Assembly: GCA_021776795.1 (NCBI GenBank)
Contig: JAJFFC010000012.1
Coordinates: 380,359-444,358 of the forward strand
From: Planctomycetota bacterium
Lineage (GTDB): Bacteria > Planctomycetota > UBA1135
Direction of reading: 5' to 3'
DNA length: 64,000 nt
How positions within the stretch are numbered: the first letter of the stretch is position 1; every line of letters begins with the position of its first letter. Positions 62,998 through 64,000 of this stretch are shown piece by piece. A program made the translations under genes and the position numbers. Below the pieces are notes generated by a model that saw only the letters and a list, made by a program, of their open reading frames with translations, was not told the origin of the DNA and did no database searches.

Positions 62998-64000
62998 GTA
63001 AGTTTTTCCAGTCTCCCATTCGTCACTGGTTTCCACCAAGATAGCAGACACCAGGCGAAGGAGGGATTCTTCATTGGGGAAGAGCGTTGCCACTCGTGTG
63101 CGACGCTTGATTTCTTTATTCAGCCGTTCCAGGCCATTGGTTGTTCGCATGCGCATGCGGTGCGAAGGCGGGATTTCCAAAACGGATAATCCATCGGGAA
63201 TGTTTTCTTCCATCCAGACGGCGAGCTTGGGGGCTTTCTGCGCATATGAAGAAACCGCTCGCCTCAGCATTTCATCGGCATCTGCACGGCTATTGGCGCG
63301 AAAGATTTGGCGGATGTCTGAGCTCACTTGTGCCTGCATCGATCGCTTTGGCACATAGGCCGTGGCATTCTGCTGCAAATGAAACTGGCAGCGGTGCCAA
63401 AGAGTGCCACCAAAACGAGACTGCACCGCCTTCTTTAGCCCAGCATGATTGTCGCTGGTGATGAGTTTCACCCCATGAAGCCCGCGGTCCTGAAGTGACT
63501 TCAAAAAATCACGCCAGTGCACCTCGGCTTCTGACAAAGAAACGCTCACACCGAGAATGCTGCGCTTGCCATCTTTGCGGACACCAAGAGCAATCAATAC
63601 GGCGCAATCTCGCACCGCGCCACCATGGCGTACCTTCTCGTAGCGCGCGTCAAGCACCAAGTACGGGCATTCTCCAAGTGCGCGCGTGCGCCAGGCTTCC
63701 AGCTCTTCATCAAGTAGCTTCGCTGCTCGCGAAACTTGCATGGAGGTCACTCGGTGTCCGCAAAGCTTCTCCGTAATTGCTTGCACTTTGCGCGTACTGA
63801 CGCCTTGGACGTACATCTCTGCCACAGCAAGCTTTAGGGCGCGTTCACTGCGGAGCCCGCGTTCAAGGGATTGAGGGTAAAAGGAATCCACACCCTCATC
63901 GAGATCGCGGACTTGAGGCACGCGCAGCGGCAGTCTTCCAGAGCGCGTTTCCACGGTTTTAGGCTTGAAGCCATTGGCGTATCCGCGGCGGTTCGAGGTC
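62955..64000 (-). mobile_element. IS256-family insertion sequence, partial (right end outside window)
   Basis: The element contains the transposase below and interrupts the PLD-like gene. Its left end is placed between about 62955 and 62976 because PLD similarity fades there; a stretch TCTGTAAAAGTGGCG could be the terminal repeat. The other end and any target duplication are not in the window. Confidence 0.65.
62977..64000 (-). CDS. IS256-family (mutator) transposase, 5' end outside window
   Basis: At least 341 residues, still open at the right edge. RRGYANGFKPKTVETRSGRLPLRVPQVRD is the usual N-terminal segment. The DDE triad is visible: Asp in YLVLDARYEKVRHGG, Asp in LITSDNHAGLKKA, and Glu in TTNGLERLNKEIKRRTRV. 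WHRCQFHLQQNA is the family C/H motif. It catalyses copy-paste transposition through a circle. The C-terminus is complete (stop at 62977), so the copy may be functional. Confidence 0.93.
   Translation of the reverse strand, partial: TSNRRGYANGFKPKTVETRSGRLPLRVPQVRDLDEGVDSFYPQSLERGLRSERALKLAVAEMYVQGVSTRKVQAITEKLCGHRVTSMQVSRAAKLLDEELEAWRTRALGECPYLVLDARYEKVRHGGAVRDCAVLIALGVRKDGKRSILGVSVSLSEAEVHWRDFLKSLQDRGLHGVKLITSDNHAGLKKAVQSRFGGTLWHRCQFHLQQNATAYVPKRSMQAQVSSDIRQIFRANSRADADEMLRRAVSSYAQKAPKLAVWMEENIPDGLSVLEIPPSHRMRMRTTNGLERLNKEIKRRTRVATLFPNEESLLRLVSAILVETSDEWETGKTYLLMEGI

Noticed and set aside
1..64000. rRNA genes, CRISPR arrays, a prophage or a replication origin
   Set aside because: I saw no rRNA-like stretches, no repeat-spacer arrays, no phage structural genes, and no dnaA, parAB or DnaA-box cluster.

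Overview
The window is a dense, high-G+C stretch of bacterial chromosome. It reads as a Gram-negative-type organism with secreted proteins, lipoproteins and polysaccharide genes. The combination of an ECF sigma factor followed by a fused anti-sigma/von Willebrand protein, giant DUF3857/transglutaminase proteins, a large YVTN-type lipoprotein, and menaquinone-type UbiE/UbiX/UbiA genes suggests Planctomycetota or another deep-branching marine or soil phylum. That placement is an inference, not something the sequence proves. Genes are packed in short directional runs with many 4-base start/stop overlaps (ATGA, GTGA, TTGA) and several convergent 3' overlaps.

Layout. 1-1792 (minus): the 5' end of an asparagine synthase and a GT4 glycosyltransferase, probably the edge of a polysaccharide locus. 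1937-13312 (plus): adenosine deaminase, ECF sigma factor, anti-sigma/vWA protein, a degenerate metallopeptidase-like protein, PhoD-like phosphatase, SH3 protein, CstA, and a thioredoxin-like selenoprotein read through an in-frame UGA. 13309-16672 (minus): ruvB, spoIID-like, tgt. 16870-25966 (plus): YVTN lipoprotein with a strong terminator, then ubiE, CPBP protease, ubiX, ubiA, holA and mutL as one overlapping run. 25963-33625: lipoprotein, a paired inactive/active M16 peptidase, miaA, an EEP-family protein and two SPFH proteins. 33651-40486 (minus): recJ, yqaA, polA and a CBS-containing antiporter.

40508-48416 carries the selenium functions: selA, then selD (itself a selenoprotein with UGA at codon 16), a tRNA-Sec with anticodon UCA and encoded CCA, and a plant/proteobacterial-type glutamate-cysteine ligase. 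Together with the UGA-containing thioredoxin-like gene at 12254, these show that the organism inserts selenocysteine. SelB is not in the window. A secreted esterase-like hydrolase and a hybrid histidine kinase lie between selA and selD on the other strand.

48398-56040 (minus) encodes two very large tandem TPR/DUF3857/transglutaminase-like proteins. One keeps a Cys-His-Asp triad and the other has lost it. 56119-61686 (plus) is a damage-inducible mutagenesis cassette: lexA, a 118-residue protein that looks like a catalytically dead LexA/UmuD C-terminal domain, a Y-family polymerase, and a DnaE2-like polymerase with a degenerate PHP domain. No imuA is present.

61690-64000 is an accessory patch of visibly lower G+C. 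It holds a small ORF, a membrane protein, and a phospholipase-D-like nuclease gene truncated by an IS256-family element that runs off the right edge.
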